A DNA stretch of 64,000 nt, from NCBI RefSeq assembly GCF_002078875.1, contig NC_034411.1, positions 38,552,150 to 38,616,149 of the forward strand, written 5' to 3'. Source of the stretch: Numida meleagris. Its lineage: Eukaryota > Chordata > Aves > Galliformes > Numididae. The position numbers were made by a program, and so were the translations under genes. The notes beneath the pieces were generated by a model. The model was not told where the DNA came from, searched no databases, and saw only the letters and a program-made list of their open reading frames with translations. Numbering within the stretch: the first letter of the stretch is position 1; each line of letters begins with the position of its first letter. Shown one piece after another: positions 11,229 to 23,700 of this stretch.

Positions 11229-14200
11229 CAGGTGGGTGGCACAAGAGGAGCGATGGCCAATAGACCAAGGGAGGGAAGGGTTGGCAGGACAAGCAGCGGT
11301 GTGGCGTGGGGTTGGCTTCAGCTTGCTGTAGAGCTTCCTTTGGCTTCTTCCCCCATCTCCATTCTGTGGTTACAGAGAGCCTGGTGCATAGGTGCGGGCT
11401 CAGGGTGCTCCTGGAAAAAAAAAAGAGTCTCACCAACCAAGCCAGCTTTCCTTTTCCTTTTCTTCACCACTCTTCTGTGCTAACCTGCATCTGATATTCT
11501 TTTCTTTAAAAAAGGAGGGGGGGGTGAGTGGAATTGGTTTTGAAGGTCAATAACCCATCCATGTCTGTCCATGTTGCTGGTAAAGGAGGGCAGGAGAGGA
11601 CATGGTCTCTGCATCGCGCCTCAGGGAGCCCAGGCTCCCCTCTGGGCGCAGCATGGCAGAAGGGAGTAAGCAAACAAGCAGACATTGCCCTGACTTAGGA
11701 AGAGGTCATGCAGAAGGATCTTTGCTGGCAGACGAGACAGTATGCTAAAGATAACTGTTTGACAAACTATATTTACTCTCCCTTTCTGGGAGGACTTACA
11801 AGGGATTTGGAGCACTGTGCTAATAGGAGTCATTCAGTGCCAAGATGGAGGAGGTGCCTCCTCCAGGCTCCTTCATATTTGTGTCTTTACAAGCCATGGC
11901 AAGGGGCACTGCTGAAAGCAGCCTTGTCTCCTTCTGGGAACACCCTCCAGCAACTGGGCACTGACATGCAGCGATCGAATGCAAGCCTGGTATCTGTGCT
12001 CTTGGGTTGTGATAGGAAACCTCTGCAACCAACAGAGTCAAGAGGACAGAGGCAACCCTCCCCAGCAGTCGCGACTTTTCAACTGATGCATGCAAGCTTT
12101 CCACCACAAGGGAAAGAGGCACTTGAGATTCTATGTATGCAGTAACCATGACGAGTACATAAGTACAGAAACAGCTCTAGGCAGCTAGAAAGAACAATAC
12201 CAAATAAACACATTAGCCATCTGCACCATCTCTAGCTTCTAAATGTAAACACAAACACAGGCCCTAGAAAGGATCGCACTCATAATGCACTACTCATCTT
12301 TGCCAGACCTGGGGGCAGCTGGGACCAGGGGACAGGCTCCAGGCTGCCTCCTCTCAGGTTGTCTCTGAGCTAGCTGGGAAGCCTTCCTGCAGGCTCAGGA
12401 GCAGGGATGGGCCACCAGGGTGCTCCTTCTGTGAGTGACAGTGGCGGTGACACCATGGAAATTCTTGACCTCAGGGGGATGTTCAGCGTTTGCATTGCAG
12501 AGACTTCCTTTCCCAAGCCCTAGGCAGTGAGGGTCTTGTGATCCTTCCTCTTGCCTCTCCTTTGGGCGCAGCAGGGCGTTGGGAAGGTTATAAACACAGG
12601 CAACTGTTTGCTTTAATCCATCTCTGTCCGTGGGGATCAGCAGTGTCAGGCTCCTCTTTCCTCAGTCCCAGTTTACGTCTGATTGACTCGCCCATCTCAT
12701 GGCCATCATTCATAACCCTCGTCTCGTTGCCTCTCCCACTGAACTCTCCTTATATGCCAAACACCCACTGAGAGCTGCCTTAATAAAAACTGTCCTGCTG
12801 AGATGGAGAGGGGCCAGGACCATGGATGGTGCTGGGGTAGTGGTGCAGCTGGTCTGGGAGCTTTGTTCCCTTTTGTCCTGACCAGTGGGACATAGGTGTC
12901 CTACTGAAAGGAAGAGCAAGTGGAAATGGTCAGACTGGGTAACACACTGCATCTGTGTTGTGGGAACCTGGTCATTTGCACTGGTAGAGGACTTCTGCTG
13001 TGTATCTAAGGAAGGGATCCAGACTCTGATTGCACAAACCAGGCCCATGCTCCCCTAAGCCACTCGTGATGTACCTTAGCATGCAGTGTTGGGAAGGACA
13101 CTGCTGGGAGATGTCTCCCCAGTTATTCTCCAGCACCACAGCTCAGGGCTGGACCTCAGGGGCTGCTTGCTTCCTGACCAGGTTCAACTCTGGGCCCACC
13201 TGGGCCATCCCTAGCCTCCCATGAGTGGTGCAAGGGTACGTGTGTGGGAATGACTCAGCGGATTCAAAAACTTGAGGCTATTCAGGCAGTCTTGCAAAGC
13301 AGCATTGCCATCTCTTCACTGCACGAACCTGTAGGCAGGAAGGAGCTTGCTGTTACTGTAGAGATCTTCCCTCTCTAGGCCCAACTGCATCCTCCTGGGG
13401 AAAGGCAGAAGCAGGTGACACCCGAGTTGGGGGCAAGGATTAGGAAAGCAATGCAGGCTGGAGGAGAAAACGAACACACCCATGAAAGGGTGGCAGACCA
13501 AGCCTAGAATCTGTCACTGTCAGAAAAGAGCAACAGCAGCATCTGTCTGACGGCACGTACTGATAGGGTAGGAGCTCTTTGTTGGTGTGTGTGACCTTCA
13601 AGCCATTGACAGGAATAGATTTTGGCTCTGATTTCAGCCCTAAGTAAAGCACCTTCTCCTGTAATGGTTTTGAAGCTGAGGTATTTCAGATTCCAGAAGC
13701 AAGCAGAGCTTGCAGAAGGCTGCCCGGTGGCCCTGGCACAGCAGCAGCTCAGTAAACAGCCAGGCTCTGCACTTTGTGAATGACACAGGGACAAAGGGAC
13801 TTGATGGGCTGCATCCCCCATGTGCACTGCCTAGCACCAGGTGGTAATGAGCCTGTCTTTTCTTCTGCTCTGTAAGGAGCCATTACATTTTTTTCAGTTT
13901 TCCCAAAGCACTGAGTTTTTTTAACAGTGTAACTCAACTGTTGTCCAGAACTCACACTGCTGGTTTCCATACCAGAGCTCTATTTCTTTTTGAATCCCCC
14001 AGCCAGAGGAAGCATGGTTTCTGAATCAAGGAAAATGGGCTCTGGTTCAAGTTTGCAGAGGTACAAGATGGGACCCAAGGGCCAAACAGCCATCTATTTT
14101 GCATGGCAGCTGTTGCTTTCAAGCCAAATTAATCAAGCTTCCCTCTTTGATACCTTGTCTCCAGTCTATTTCACAAAGGTAGTTATGAAATATGGTCCAT

Positions 14201-17033
14201 GCTGGAAAGTGGCAGCCCAGAAAGCAGAGGGTTGATGAGGCGCTGGGAGGTTCAAACTCTGTCCCAGATATGACTGTGCTCACCTAGGGGATGCCCCTAC
14301 CAGCCTCCTGCACACCCCAAACCAGGGAAGAAAATGAGTACAGGCCTGTTCAGACAGTCCCATCACCGCCTCCAGAAAGAAAATATTTTGCTAAACATTA
14401 CCCAAAATAAGAGGTTTCAGTTCACTGGAAAGCCACCTCTGATCCGCCTCTGGAGGTGAAGTGAACGTGAGGATGAGCTCCTGAGAACAGGCAGAGGGAG
14501 GGAGGCTGTTGCTTTTACCTCTCATGCTTAAATCTTGATTTGCCTTAAATCTTTCCTTGACCAGTCAGCCAGAGCACTGCCAGTGGGACAGGAAGCCACC
14601 AGGACATGGGGACAAGGCTTTGCATTCAACTTGTGCTTGTGGAAATGAGCATAAGCAATATGGCAAAAGTCCACTGTGTCTGATAAAAGCCCAGTAAAGC
14701 CAAGGGGTGGGCAGTTTCTTCACAGACCCTGTGAGGAAGCCGGGCAAAGGAAGCTGCGCCCTGCCATCCCCAGGAAGCCTGGCCCTGAAATCTTCCAGCG
14801 GTGGAAGCTGTCTTGGGGACAGGATGTTGTCCTTTGCAGCCCCGTATCTCCTGCAGTTGTCAGCACATTTAGCAAATTCTAGGATCCAATTTTCTTCCCT
14901 ATATAGCTTGCCAGCAAGATGCTTCATAACCAGAGATGGAAAGGAGATGCTCTGTGTACATGCTGTCCACAACTGGTAGGGGACATAGTGGCATTTAGCA
15001 TCTGTAAGGGAGGTGACAAAGCTGTTTTCTCCACAGGATGCCAATCTGGTGTGGCAAACAGAAAGTAGGGCCTTTGTAGGTACCTGGTTTGGGATGAGCA
15101 TCCTACATACACACAGTAATGGCTATGGCATTTTTGATGCATCTGGAAACATCACATGGTATTGCTAAATTCATAGTGGCTTGGCAGAGAGCTGGGAAAA
15201 GTTTTTTATTTTTTTCTGTCTTGCTTCTGTTGTTGGTTCTTTTTATTATTTTTATTAGAAACCACAACACTTCTCTGTAGTACTGCAGAAATCCTGGAGC
15301 ACTTGAAATTGCTTGAGCGACCTGCTGCAGAATTCACACTGCTACTCCCTGTGCCGTCAAATACTGGCTCACACCGGGGCTCTTCAGAGCACGAAAGCCA
15401 CAGCAATGTGCGGTGCTGGCTGCAGCCTCCCTCTGCACCCACAAGCAGCTTTTCTGCACAGGGCAATTACAAAATACACAAGGTTAGTTTTATTACCACA
15501 TCCAACAGGCATGAAAGATGCCTCACAGACCTGTGGGATAATTACCAGTAGTTAACACTCTCCCCAGTTCCTGTTCGGCCACGGTGCATGTTTGCAGGCC
15601 AGGAGGACAGGAGCTGCCTTGTTGGGACAGGGTGCACTGGCAGCATGCTGCTCCGTCCCCAGACTGCGGTCTGTCTTCCCAATGGCCACCAGCAGTGCAT
15701 TGCGAGGGAGAACCAGCAGTGCTGTGAGCACCCTTTGTTTTACAGATGGTGGCAAAGCTCCTGGAAATTAAACTATTCTTCATGCGTAATGAACTGTGTG
15801 CGTCCTGCACGGCAATAAAAATATCAGACGTAGTGCTAAGAACTAATGCGCACCATAAATACTGATGCGAATTCATAGTATTTTTGCATGGCCATTACAA
15901 CTAAAATATAAATGGAGTTTTTATTTTAAACATTTAATATTAATCAAATGGCTATGAAAATACAAAACAAACAACTGTGACACACTCATGGCCTAAATAA
16001 TAAAAAAGAAATGGGTGATGAATTCTCGTGAAAATTTAATTTGCAAAATAAAGAACCTTGCATTAATAAGACATAATTATATCATCAAATATTTACCATT
16101 GTTTTCTGGAATCCATTTTACTTTTGTTCTACATCATTAAACAGCAGGTACACAAAGCAGCAGGCTGGGCCCTGTCCTGACTCTTTTTTGTGCTGCCAGG
16201 TCCTGCACATCTGTAACTCAAGTTTTGGTGCTTTGCTTCATTATTTTCCTTTAAAGGCTCCAGTACCGAATTTAAGATATTAAGAATCTTCAGTTCTTCT
16301 CCTCTTCTTTGTTATTCAGCACACAGCGGTGCACTTGTTTCAAATCCAAATCTCTAGGGTGTATAAATGAAGTGGCCATGATGCTTGGCAGGATGGGTCT
16401 GGGCACACATGCTTCCCAAAGTTCAACCACAGAAGCAGTGAGAGGACAAAACCACACAGAGACTGCCATGTCAACATTCTCCTCCATCTGACAACCAGGT
16501 CAAGGCTGCATGTAGCAAGGGTGACATGGGTTGGCGGCCATGCCCACATCCTCGTCAGGAATTGCCTTGTTGGTGGTGTCTTCCTTGGCTTTTGCAATGC
16601 ACAGTTGCTGCTGTCATTGATTCAGATACTTTTTGCTTAGCTCAGCCAATATTGAGAGATTAATTGGGTTCTTGGGGTTTTTTGGTTTTTTTTTTTAGGT
16701 TAATTTGGAAAACTTTCCTGATTATACATCTGCCAGTGCAATTTACACCTCTGAGGATTGGGTTGATTAGAGAATCAGTGAGAATGATTAATTTTATTCA
16801 TAGAAGGAAGGGCTATGAGCGTGCTGCAAGCAGAGCCCACAACTGCACAGATACTTCCTCTAATTGTTCAGCTGGGTCCCTGGCAAGCCTGAGCTGAAGC
16901 TGCACAGACTTGCTCAGCAAACACTTCTGCTAGCCCAAGCTTCTGCAGCCCTGCAGAGCCAAGCCAGGCCCAGCCTGCCTGCCAGCTGCAAGCCTGAAGT
17001 ACAACCTTCCCACACACAGCAGCAGCATTCTTA
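11229..17033. other. Intergenic; contains an AT-rich motif-dense block at 15780-16140
   Basis: No gene supported. The longest frame, 178 codons on the minus strand at 14565-15101, has no recognisable domain. The block at about 15780-16140 stands out for long runs of AT with TAAT/ATTA-type homeodomain cores and TTTGCAT, and for the absence of long frames on either strand. Confidence 0.6.
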
Positions 17034-17310
17034 AAATCATTAAGGCTGGAAAAGACCACCAAGATCACCTAGTCCAACCATCAACCTGTCCCCACCATGC
17101 CCACTAACCATGTCCCTCAGTGCCACATCCACACATTTCTGGAACTCCTCCAGGGACGGTGACTCCACCACCTCCCCGGACAGCCCACTCCAATCCCTCA
17201 CCACTCCTTCGGAGAAGAAATTCTTCCTAATATCCAATCCAAACCTCCCCTGGTGCAACTTGAGGCTGTTCCCTCTTGTCCTATCACTGTTATCTGGGAG
17301 AAGCAGGCCT
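17034..17310 (-). mobile_element. CR1 LINE 3' fragment (young type), minus strand
   Basis: The plus strand reads as the reverse complement of an avian CR1 3' end: AAAATCATTAAGGCTGGAAAAG, CACCTAGTCCAACCATCAAC, ACTCCACCACCTCCCCGGACAG, CACCACTCCTTCGGAGAAG, AACTTGAGGCTGTTCCCTC. The tail microsatellite is largely gone. The element is 5'-truncated after about 280 bp. A long antisense-type frame across it is an artefact of the repeat. Confidence 0.93.
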
Positions 17311-17364
17311 CCTGCTCCAATGGGGAGAGGCTGGAGGAGGGAGAAGAATGGTGGCAACCTGGAG

Positions 17365-17740
17365 GAGGTGGCTCTCGGGGAAAGGTTAAAAGAACTGGTT
17401 TGTCCAGTCTGCAAGAGTGGAGGATGAGGGCAGATTGGAAATGTGTCAGATATGTGAGGATTGCCATTAGACCAACTAGTCTCCAGGTAGAGAGAGAGGG
17501 AGGTGAGTAGTTCCTCAGTGAGAGTGACCGGGCTTAGGTCTGAAGGAAAAACACATCTAACTGCCAAGAGAGGCAAGCCCTGGCAGAGGGCTGTCCCTGT
17601 CACTGAAGGTATTTTTAAAAGGTTAAACAAATACCAGTTGGGGAAGACAGGAAGAGAGGGAAGGGGAGGCCAGGAGGACCTGGACGATCTCTGCAGGGCC
17701 CTTGAGCCATACATGTTAGCAGCTGCTGTGATTCGGATTG
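17365..17740 (+). mobile_element. Older, diverged CR1 fragment, plus strand
   Basis: Plus-strand sequence with CR1-like landmarks in the right order: an AAAAGAACTGGTTTGTCCAG element at about 17388-17407 with GAGTGGAGGATGAGGG after it; GTCACTGAAGGTATTTTTAAAAGG at about 17599-17622 followed by TTAAACAAATACCAG; and GGACCTGGACGATCTCTGCAGGGCCC near 17676-17701. Spacing is irregular and identity low, so this is a degraded copy, oriented against its young CR1 neighbour on the left. Based on remembered consensus landmarks. Confidence 0.6.
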
Positions 17741-20703
17741 GGACAGTGCCCAAAATGTCTGGTGAATTCCAGCCGTGAAAGCGACTCCTCGGCCCAGGTT
17801 GTATGTTGTCCTAAAATGGTCCTTGGTTTTGCAAAGAAGCCATACCTCTTGTAAAACGTGCTATTTAGGGCACTGACAGCACATCCATTCCCCCAAACAC
17901 ATGTGTTTTCTAATGTCTGAAGTTATTTTCTGCAACCCTACTTCAAGCCTGACTGAGTCTTACACTCATTCAGATCAAAGTTTCTTTACTGGCATGACTA
18001 CAATGCTGGCACTGCCAAAGCTAACATATAATACAAATTAAATGATAAGTTGTATGAAATAATGTTTCATCCATATCCAACACTAATATTGTAAGATGTA
18101 GAACCCTACCTCCTTCCTCAAGAAGAAAAAAAGAAAAAATAAAAGAAGTGGCAAAAAAGAGCAGCCTGTTGCACCGGGCATTAGCTTAACTAGGAAGAGG
18201 GGATGAGGTTAAGCTGAATGAAGCCTATGTGCACAATAGATCAGTTTAGTCAATCCAGTCATAAAAAGGCTGCTGTCTCAGTTGCTAAGACAGCTAAGTC
18301 AAGAGATTTTGGTCCAACTTACTCAGAGATCTTAGAGCTAAAAGGCTGTGCTTAGACCAAAAACTGTTTTCATGTTTTGTTATTTCAGGCTCAGGTCAAC
18401 TCGCTCACCGTTTTGGGTTCTGCTCTGTGGATACGCTCTGTGGGACCCTGCAGCTTGAGCTACATGGTGGTGGTTCTCCTGCCCAAAGATGGACTAGAAG
18501 AAGCACACGCACCACTGTTATATATTTATAGAGCCAGATCTGTGTGGAAGAGAGAGCTAAAACTGGGAGAATAGCAGCACATAATGATGGCATGGGGGGA
18601 AATTAAAATCTGGCTTTGCTGCCTTTTGCCTTTGCTTTAAGCAATCTCTGTCTGTCCGTTTCTGCCTGCCCATCCATCCACCACCCTCTATAAGCTATGT
18701 GCTGCTGTTTCCCCAGCTGGCAACTGTCCTGCCAGGCTGCAGCAGTGCCTTTTACTGAGGGGACAGGGAATGGGAGGTGAAGATATGCAGCCAGGGGTGT
18801 GTTTAGCCCACCAGCGAGGAGCACTGTGAGAAGCCATCAGAGCAGCCCACACCTTGCTGTGGGTCTGTGCAAGGCTACTTGGGCCCATGCCTGCTCCTTA
18901 GGCATCAGGGCGGTTGTGGTGACCCGCCTCCTCCCTGCTGACACAGAGGTTCGTCCCGAGTGCAGAAACAAATGGCTGAGAACCACGTGCTTCATTTCAC
19001 ACAGGGCAGAAGCTAGGGCAAGCCCTGTCACTCACCCGCAGATATTCTGGCAGCGTCAGTGGATGTCTGCATGGGAAATTTCAGTCCCTGCCTATCTCCA
19101 GTGACAGCACACTCTCTAGCTGAGTGTGGCATTTGTTGATCATTATTCCGGTGCAGAGAGCAGTTTTGAAGCTCTGCAGTCACAAGAAACACATTCCTCC
19201 GGGTTTACCCTTCTCACGTTACTGGCGGTGGTGTGACCCCAATAGCGATTTGCACTTCTCCAGTGCGGTGGGCGCCAGGCTCCCACGTCCTGCTGCGAGG
19301 CAGGCGAGTCCCTGCTTGCTTCACCTCCAAGGCTGCAGCCTCTGCTGTCAGTGGGGAGCACTGTCTGCAAGATACTGGCCCGCCAGGCTGGGTACATGTT
19401 TGGAGTCAATCCTTCATGTTGTAGGGGCTGATGCTGGGAACTGGCATGCATGGAGCTGCCGCACCTACATGTGTGCTTGTGGGGCCTTAGCTGGGGAATC
19501 TGATTCGTTTCAGATATGGTCCTGCTGAAGGACCCCCAGTTCAGTAAAGCTACCACAAATATGTCAGAATATTTTTTCCCCTTGATTCAGGGCTTTATGC
19601 CACAGGTCCTGAACTCTTAGTGGAGTCTGGCCCTATCTAAGGAGCCGAATACAGGCAACAGAATGTGCACCTTGTATTTCTGAAATGAATGAGACGTTCA
19701 CATGTGAAATAGATGGGTGAGTTTTTGGCAATGCTGAGCAGCTACAACTACTGCCATATCCACTTGGAGCAACTTGGCACGCAGCACTCCAGAAAATTAG
19801 GCCATGTTTCTCCAGTGCAAGAGGCTTGTTGATGTGAGGGATATCGAATGTGCAAAATTATTTGCACTTTGCTTCTTAATAACAATAAAAGGATGACTCA
19901 TAATCACTTTCTGGGAATATTAAAATCCTAGACACAACGCCTCTTGCATCGAACAGTGAATCCGTGCAGTGCAGTGTATTAAATGTTCTTCTTTATTACA
20001 GAACAGTGATGTCTAATAACTCCTGAGCTCGGGTTTCACCGCAGTATTTATAATTCACACACATAATAACATTTTTCCATTTAACGGCCAGGGGCAGACG
20101 CTGCAATACATTACATAGCCCCAGTGCAAATAACAAGATAGGGTGATGTCATTTTGTAGCGTTCCTCCAAAGCAATCTAAAAATATTATCTCGCTTTTCC
20201 ACCTTTAATTGCAGCCTTCTTCCTCCTGCCTGATGCTTTTGCGCTGGTTTCCATAGGAACAGCTTCTATTGTATCCCTGGCTGCCAGGGGAAGGATTCAT
20301 GCAGATGTTGTCATCGATCCAACACCTTGCGGCAGCTTTATGGCGCATTGTCTTCACGTTTCCTGCTCTCGGGTCTCCCTTCTCTCCGGGTGGGAATGGC
20401 TCTGGACTCTTCCTCCCGTGCAGCGCCTTTGATCTGAAGGAAAGGAAGGGGAAAAGTATTGATTGGGTTTTGTTATGAATCCTAATCCTTCCTTGAGCGC
20501 TTTCTGAAACCTTAAAGCAATGCGCCCTGGGGCAGCCACAGGTTTGCTTGTCTGGTTGTGAAGACAGGCGCCTCACAAAAACACTAGCGGAGTGTTCAGC
20601 ATGGGTAGACCCTAATTAAAACCCCTCTCTCACGGAGCATGGAAAACTTCTGTTTCATACCAAGCTGCTGCTGTTTTACTGCTTGCATAGTCTGATCAGA
20701 GCC

Positions 20704-20726
20704 TTTTTTTTTTTTTTTTTTTTTTT
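20704..20726. repeat. Poly(T) tract, 23 T
   Basis: Uninterrupted run of 23 T followed by more pyrimidine-rich sequence to about 20757. No retrotransposon body is attached that I can recognise. Confidence 0.95.
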
Positions 20727-23700
20727 GCCTTTTTCTTTCTCCTGTTTTCTTTCCCCCGCTAAGCACCCGGGGAAGTTTCCACATTTTGGCTGTGCTCATT
20801 GTTCAGCCTCTCCCCACCCATGGCTGTCGTTAGGGCTTGGCTTCAAGGAAAAGGGAGGGACGCGGGAGAGCCGTGCTGGAAAAGCTGCAGCATGGCGTGT
20901 TGCAGACATGAAATGCAGCTGTAAGAAGGAGCAGAGAACAAGGAAATCTGCTTAATCACCCATTGTCTGCAGTTGTTTTGCATTCCTCACCTCTCACTCC
21001 TCACTGGAGCTGGATGGTGTTCTCTCGATTGTACGAACCTGACAGGCCGATCCTAATGAGTGTGTAACTGAAGACCCAGGCTTGTGCATCTGCATTATTT
21101 AACCACCTAAAGCGGGAGCTGCTCTATATTTAGCGTATGATGTCAGCGGGTTGTTTGCATCCTTCGAAAATTGGCAGGAAGCCACCTCTCACATGATATA
21201 TGAAATCACTGATAAATGCTTCTTTTCACCAAAAGAAAAACAGCCTCATAAATGCAGCTCTTTGCTGCTTTCATCCTCTCCCTCCCCACCACACTCCCTC
21301 CCACCTCTGGGATCTGTCTCCCCGTGGCAGAGCTCGGCAGCAGCTGTGAAGTGGAAATGAGTGCAGGAGGCAGCCACTGCCCTCCCGAGCCCTCCTGCCT
21401 CTCCCCACCCTCCTCAGCCCTGGAGCGCAGCCAAGGCTCTGGTGAATCAGGCGGAAGGGAAAAAAAGGGAGCGAGGGAGGGAGAGATGCTTTGCGGGGAC
21501 GCTGGTATTCCTGGTATGTAATTAGTTTCAGTTGTTTTTAGCAGGCGGGGAGCAGGGGGACAGGGAGTGCTCCCACGCTGCTGCACAGTGCAAAAATGGC
21601 ACCCTGACAGATGCTCGTGCTTATCTGCCCCAAACGCTTCTGTGATGGGAGCGTCCGGCAAAGACATCATATGTTCATACTTTCACAGAGGAAAGGCAGC
21701 CCGCATGCTTTGCTGTGAAACCAAAGGTCATGCAAAAATAGCTGGTTTTATGTATAAAAAATAGCTCCTGGTGCCAGCGCTTCAGCTGCCGTTGCCTGGC
21801 AGGGCTCCACCGAATTTCCACGGCCCGCTTGACGCCAGCTGAGGGCTTGAGCCCTTATTCGGCCACGGGGTGTAAGCCAGCTCCATGCAGCTCCCGAGGC
21901 ATGGCGTGCTTTCCAAACCCAGCAGGTGCTGGGGTCACAGTGTGGCTGTGCACTCTGTGGCTGCACCCATCAGGCCACCTCCCTGCCACGGTGCAGCAGA
22001 ACAGCTGCTGCAGCAGCTCAGCACCAGCATGAACATGAGTGTAGGGGGCAGGCTTAAAGGAGGCTGCTGCGAGTGAGGCTGCTGTGTCCTAAGCAATGCC
22101 AGCAGCAGCTGCTTTCCTCATACCACGAGGAGGGGTGTCTTGAAGGAAAGCTGGGAGGGGGGAGATGCAGTCCTGCTGCAGAACTACAAGGAGCAGATGA
22201 ATGACTTGGCCTGCTCATTAAACAACCTCATTCAGGCTTCCGCTCCACGGGCGTTGCTTGACGGGTTTGAACAATAATGAAGCAGGAGGAAAAACCTGCC
22301 CCTGAAAAGTTCAGGCTGCTCCAGCAAATAGGATCAAATGCAGTTGGAAGTATCATGCCACCTGCTAATGTTCAGAAATGACATCCATGCACTTCAAGCT
22401 TATTCAAACCAGCATTTTGCTTTGGTTTTGGTGAACAGGGCGACCTGCAGGTTAAACATCAGAGAGACATTTGGGAGGAATTAAACGGGGAAAGGTGGGG
22501 ACAGAGCGCAGAAGGAAATTCTTTCTAGAGTTTTAGCATAAAACATCCCTCTATAGAGGAATATGTGAGGCAAGGTAATAGATGAGACTGTTGTCCTCCC
22601 TGGAAAAGCACTGTGAAGCTGTTACATAAAAGCTCATTAAGGAATACAGCCAGCTGGTGTCATGAGGTGATGGTATCTCAGTAGTGCCAGATGATTGCTG
22701 TTCTGGGAAAAAGGAGGAGAGAGTGCTCCCCGGCATTCACCCTGTGTCAGTGGGATGCTCAAGGAAACTCTGAGTGAGGTTGTAAAATAAAGAACCATAC
22801 TGTTCATGTAGGCAGCTGCCAGAAGCGGCTAGCTGCCATCTCCAAACACCCAGTGGTCCTGATAGCTGGCACTGCGTGAGCACCAGTTTACTTTACACCT
22901 CTCCTTGTTTCCGGAGGCATTCTCATGGAGGTTCTCATTCTGGTGCAGTCAAACCCTGTTGCCCTGTGGCACACATCCTGTCTGTGCCTCCAGCATCATT
23001 AGCAGCTGAGGAAATGAAGGGAGGAGAGGCTGAACTCAGGGCAGGCTGGGCTGGCATCGACACTGGTGGGTGGCCCTGGGCAGAGGGAAACCCACCGAGG
23101 GGTGATTCACTGTGAAGCTTTGTTCATGAGCAGAGGTGATAGACGGGTGTTCAGCAGACACAACACCGCATCCTCCCTGCACTCCCTGCAGCAGAAAGCG
23201 GCTCTCTCCAGGCTGACCGCTGCAGAGGGTACCTTATGCTTGCTGCTTCACACTGGAGGATTTAAGGGCCATTCAGCAGATTATCTAACCCTGAAAACAC
23301 AACCAATTTGTTCTGGTGTTCTCGAATCGCTCTGCTAAAGCAACAGAGATAAAGCTATAGGATGTCAGTGGCGGAGCTGGGAGGCTAAGCCAGATGTGCT
23401 TAGTCTCTCTGCAGGGTCAAATCACAGCACAAATCATCTTCTTTGGCCCTGGCACTCACATCCCATGGGCTGTTTGTCACCATCAGTTTGTCATCATCCC
23501 ATGGCTGTTCTGTTCTAGGGGGTCAAAACCATTTTTTACAAATTCTTGCATAGTTTCATAACACAGCTGAAACCCGGTTCTTTACTACTCGAGCAAAAGA
23601 CAAACTGCTCTGTTATATTTCTTTGTATACCATTTTGCCTCATGTGAATCTGCAAACGTGGAAAGTATTGACATATGCCCAAAGTCCATAACTCCAAAGC

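Noticed and set aside
14565..15101. 178-codon minus-strand frame
   Set aside because: No domain, signal or splice context; overlapped by other random frames on the plus strand.
17040..17753. 237-codon minus-strand frame
   Set aside because: Runs through CR1 sequence in both orientations; repeat-derived and not a host gene.
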